A stretch of 64,000 nt of DNA from Chloroflexota bacterium (GTDB taxonomy: Bacteria > Chloroflexota > Dehalococcoidia > Lucifugimonadales > UBA3495). Location: positions 1 through 64,000 of the forward strand of contig VXTR01000087.1 of assembly GCA_009837355.1 (NCBI GenBank), read 5' to 3'. Shown piece by piece: positions 62,195-64,000 of this stretch. Within the stretch, counting starts at the first letter, position 1, and each line of letters opens with the position of its first letter. Below the pieces are notes generated by a model. It saw only the letters and a list, made by a program, of their open reading frames with translations, was not told where the DNA came from and ran no database searches. Both the position numbers and the translations under genes were made by a program.

Positions 62195-64000
62195 ATGAAC
62201 CGGGACGACGCGCAGGACCGAGAACTGGAGTCGCTGAGGAAGGTGAAGGCCGACCTGGAGACGCTGATTGACACGTCGCCGGTGGGAGTGGCGGTCTTCG
62301 ACGGGAGGACGGGCGGGCTGGTGTCGGTGAACCGGGAGATGCGGCGGATAGTGGACGGACTGCGCAACCCGGACCAGCAGGCGGAAGAGATTTTGGACGC
62401 CCTGACGGTGCGGCGCGCCGACGGGTCTGAATTGTCGCTGGAAGAGCTGCCCCTGGCGGAGGCGCTGGGCGCCGGGGAAACTGTGCGGGCGGAGGAGATA
62501 ACGCTGCGGATGCCCGACGGTCGCAGCGTGCGGGCGCTGCTGAACGCAACGCCTATCTACTCGAATGAGGGTGAGCTGGAATCATTCGTGGCGATTTTGC
62601 AGGACATGGCGCCGCTGGAGGAGCTGGAACGGCTGCGGGTCGAGTTTTTGGGGATGGTGAGCCACGAGTTGCGGATACCTCTGACATCCGTGCGGGGCTC
62701 CATCGCCACGCTGCTGGACCCGCCGGCCTCGCTGAACCCGGCAGAGACGCGGCAGTATCACCGGGTCATCGAGGCGCAGACGCAGCGGATGCACGTGCTG
62801 ATGAGCGACCTGCTGGACGTGGCGAGGATCGAGAGCGGAAGGCTGTCGGTGTCGCCGCAGCCGTCGGACGTGGTGGCACTGGCGGAGGAGGCGAGGGACG
62901 CGTTTCACAGCGGCGGGGGCCGGCACGAGGTTGAAATCGAACTGGCCGAGGATTTGCCCTGGGTGATGGCGGACCGGATGCGCATGGAACAAGTGCTGGG
63001 GAACCTGCTGTCCAACGCGGCGGGGAACTCGCCGGAATCGTCGCCCCTCCGGGTGAGCGCAGAGCTTGAGGGCGGACACGTCGCAGTGACGGTGTCGGAC
63101 CGGGGGCAGGGGATACCGCAGGAGAGCCTGCCGCATCTGTTTCGGACGTTTTCCCGGGTCGGCGGCGAGGAACGGAACGGAGGCACCGGGCTGGGTCTGG
63201 CGATTTGCCGGGGTGTAGTGGAGGCCCACGGGGGCCGCATCTGGGCGGAGAGCGACGGGCCGGGGCTCGGCGCGCGGTTCACCTTCACCATACCGGCGTT
63301 AGGGCCGGCCGGGTACCTGCCGTCCGTGCCGGCGACAGCCCGGGAGACGCGTGCGTCCCGTCGGCAGAGGCCGGTGCGGGTGCTGGCTGTGGACGACGAG
63401 CCGCAGGCGCTGCGGCTGATTCGGGACGCGCTGGTAAAGTCGGGCTACACCCCCATCGTGACGACGGATCCGGCGGATGCGGTGCGGCTGGCGATGGAAG
63501 AGCATCCCGACCTGGTGATGCTGGACCTGGCGTTGCCCGGCACAGACGGACTTGAGCTGATGCAGGAAATCGTGTCGAGGGTGGACGTGCCGGTGATATT
63601 CCTGTCGGTGCACGGCCAGGAAGAGCTGGTGGCGCGCACGCTGGACATGGGGGCGCTGGACTACCTGACCAAGCCCTTTTCGCCGGTGGAGCTGGGGGCG
63701 CGGATCCGGGCAGCCCTGCGCCAGCGGGAGGCACCGCAGCTGCCGGAGCCTTACGAGCTTGGGGGGCTGGCCATTGATTACGCGCAGCGCGAGGTGAGGG
63801 TGTCCGGGCGTCCGGTGCCGCTGACGGACATCGAGTACCGGGCGCTGGCGGAACTGGCAAGCAACGCCGGACGAGTGGTGACGTACGAGGATCTGCTGCG
63901 GCGAGTTTGGCGGCTGGATCCCGGCGGAGACTTGCGACCGATACGCACGTGCATCAGCAGCCTGCGGCGGAAGCTGGGTGAAGACGTGAAGAGGCCGAGG
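62195..64000 (+). CDS. Soluble histidine kinase fused to receiver and OmpR-type DNA-binding domain (partial)
   Basis: The frame is open from ATG 62195 to the window edge (602 codons, incomplete at the 3' end). Residues about 20-130 resemble a PAS domain. HisKA has the H-box VSHELRIPLTSVRGS with His157. HATPase motifs follow: NLLSNAAGNSPE, DRGQGIPQ and GGTGLGLAICRGVVEAHGG. After a short linker a receiver has the acidic VDDEP pair, phospho-acceptor Asp444 (VMLDLALPGTDG) and Lys493 (LTKPF). A PhoB/OmpR winged helix (about 515 on) shows GLAIDYAQREVRV, LTDIEYRALAELASNAGRVV and ISSLRRKLGED. No membrane segment is present, so it senses a cytoplasmic cue. Kinase and DNA-binding output lie on one chain. 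Confidence 0.9.
   Translation, partial: MNRDDAQDRELESLRKVKADLETLIDTSPVGVAVFDGRTGGLVSVNREMRRIVDGLRNPDQQAEEILDALTVRRADGSELSLEELPLAEALGAGETVRAEEITLRMPDGRSVRALLNATPIYSNEGELESFVAILQDMAPLEELERLRVEFLGMVSHELRIPLTSVRGSIATLLDPPASLNPAETRQYHRVIEAQTQRMHVLMSDLLDVARIESGRLSVSPQPSDVVALAEEARDAFHSGGGRHEVEIELAEDLPWVMADRMRMEQVLGNLLSNAAGNSPESSPLRVSAELEGGHVAVTVSDRGQGIPQESLPHLFRTFSRVGGEERNGGTGLGLAICRGVVEAHGGRIWAESDGPGLGARFTFTIPALGPAGYLPSVPATARETRASRRQRPVRVLAVDDEPQALRLIRDALVKSGYTPIVTTDPADAVRLAMEEHPDLVMLDLALPGTDGLELMQEIVSRVDVPVIFLSVHGQEELVARTLDMGALDYLTKPFSPVELGARIRAALRQREAPQLPEPYELGGLAIDYAQREVRVSGRPVPLTDIEYRALAELASNAGRVVTYEDLLRRVWRLDPGGDLRPIRTCISSLRRKLGEDVKRPR

Overview
The window looks like a chromosomal segment of an aerobic, high-GC bacterium of the phylum Chloroflexota, most likely of the SAR202 / Dehalococcoidia-related lineages. 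This is inferred from gene content, because no rRNA is present. Supporting signs are tandem CaiB-type CoA transferases, two luciferase-like monooxygenases, a GMC oxidoreductase, a DUF35/thiolase pair, F420-type PPOX proteins, a DUF1501/DUF1800 pair, an Agl23-like membrane glycosyltransferase and a caa3-type oxidase. No tRNA or rRNA gene, prophage, CRISPR array or complete insertion sequence was seen. Coding density is high and most genes lie on the minus strand in short co-directional groups.

Layout. 1-5694: a repeated intergenic element, then a dipeptide-type ABC importer (binding lipoprotein and two permeases, no ATPases) and a membrane-anchored PQQ-type propeller. 5701-16267: SDR, an alpha/beta hydrolase lacking its nucleophile, a lactonase-type propeller, two unknown membrane proteins, an F420-type oxidoreductase, a SulP transporter, and an NHL/DUF1501/DUF1800 group. 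16268-16891: a gene-free stretch with a second copy of the repeated element, three 64-bp tandem units and a consensus promoter. 16892-27062: catabolic and accessory genes including a frameshifted GMC oxidoreductase, a TPP enzyme, a kinase-like protein and a DUF952 gene broken by an amber codon. 27162-34174: the respiratory locus ctaA-ctaB / ctaC-ctaD-ctaE-ctaF, with cytochrome c domains fused to both subunit II and subunit IV. 34282-42172: acyl-CoA-type catabolism (two CoA transferases, formamidase family, DUF35, thiolase). 42225-45475: canonical trpS behind a large fusion protein. 45550-52175: a hydrolase, gyrA preceded by an inactive GATase-like gene, an FAD oxidoreductase and an LPG-synthase-type membrane protein. 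52209-55271: a TPR-Agl23 fusion. 55394-61719: hydroxyisobutyrate-type dehydrogenase, both subunits of glycine decarboxylase P, a sarcosine-oxidase-like flavoprotein and a PPOX protein. 62195-end: a soluble histidine kinase fused to a receiver and an OmpR-type DNA-binding domain, cut by the window edge.

The most unusual item is the gene at 43244-45475. Its product appears to join a degenerate HD-hydrolase-like domain, an AroQ chorismate-mutase-like helical domain and a Thermotoga-type (Fe-S motif) tryptophanyl-tRNA synthetase-like domain with an intact HIGH motif but a lost KMSKS motif. It sits 2 nt upstream of the ordinary trpS gene. Other items worth attention are the repeated leader-like element at 1-205 and 16438-16745, the one-piece two-component system at the right end, the double cytochrome c decoration of the oxidase, several enzyme-fold proteins with missing catalytic residues, and several genes with a -10 box 7-10 nt from the start codon and no Shine-Dalgarno sequence, as expected for leaderless mRNAs.
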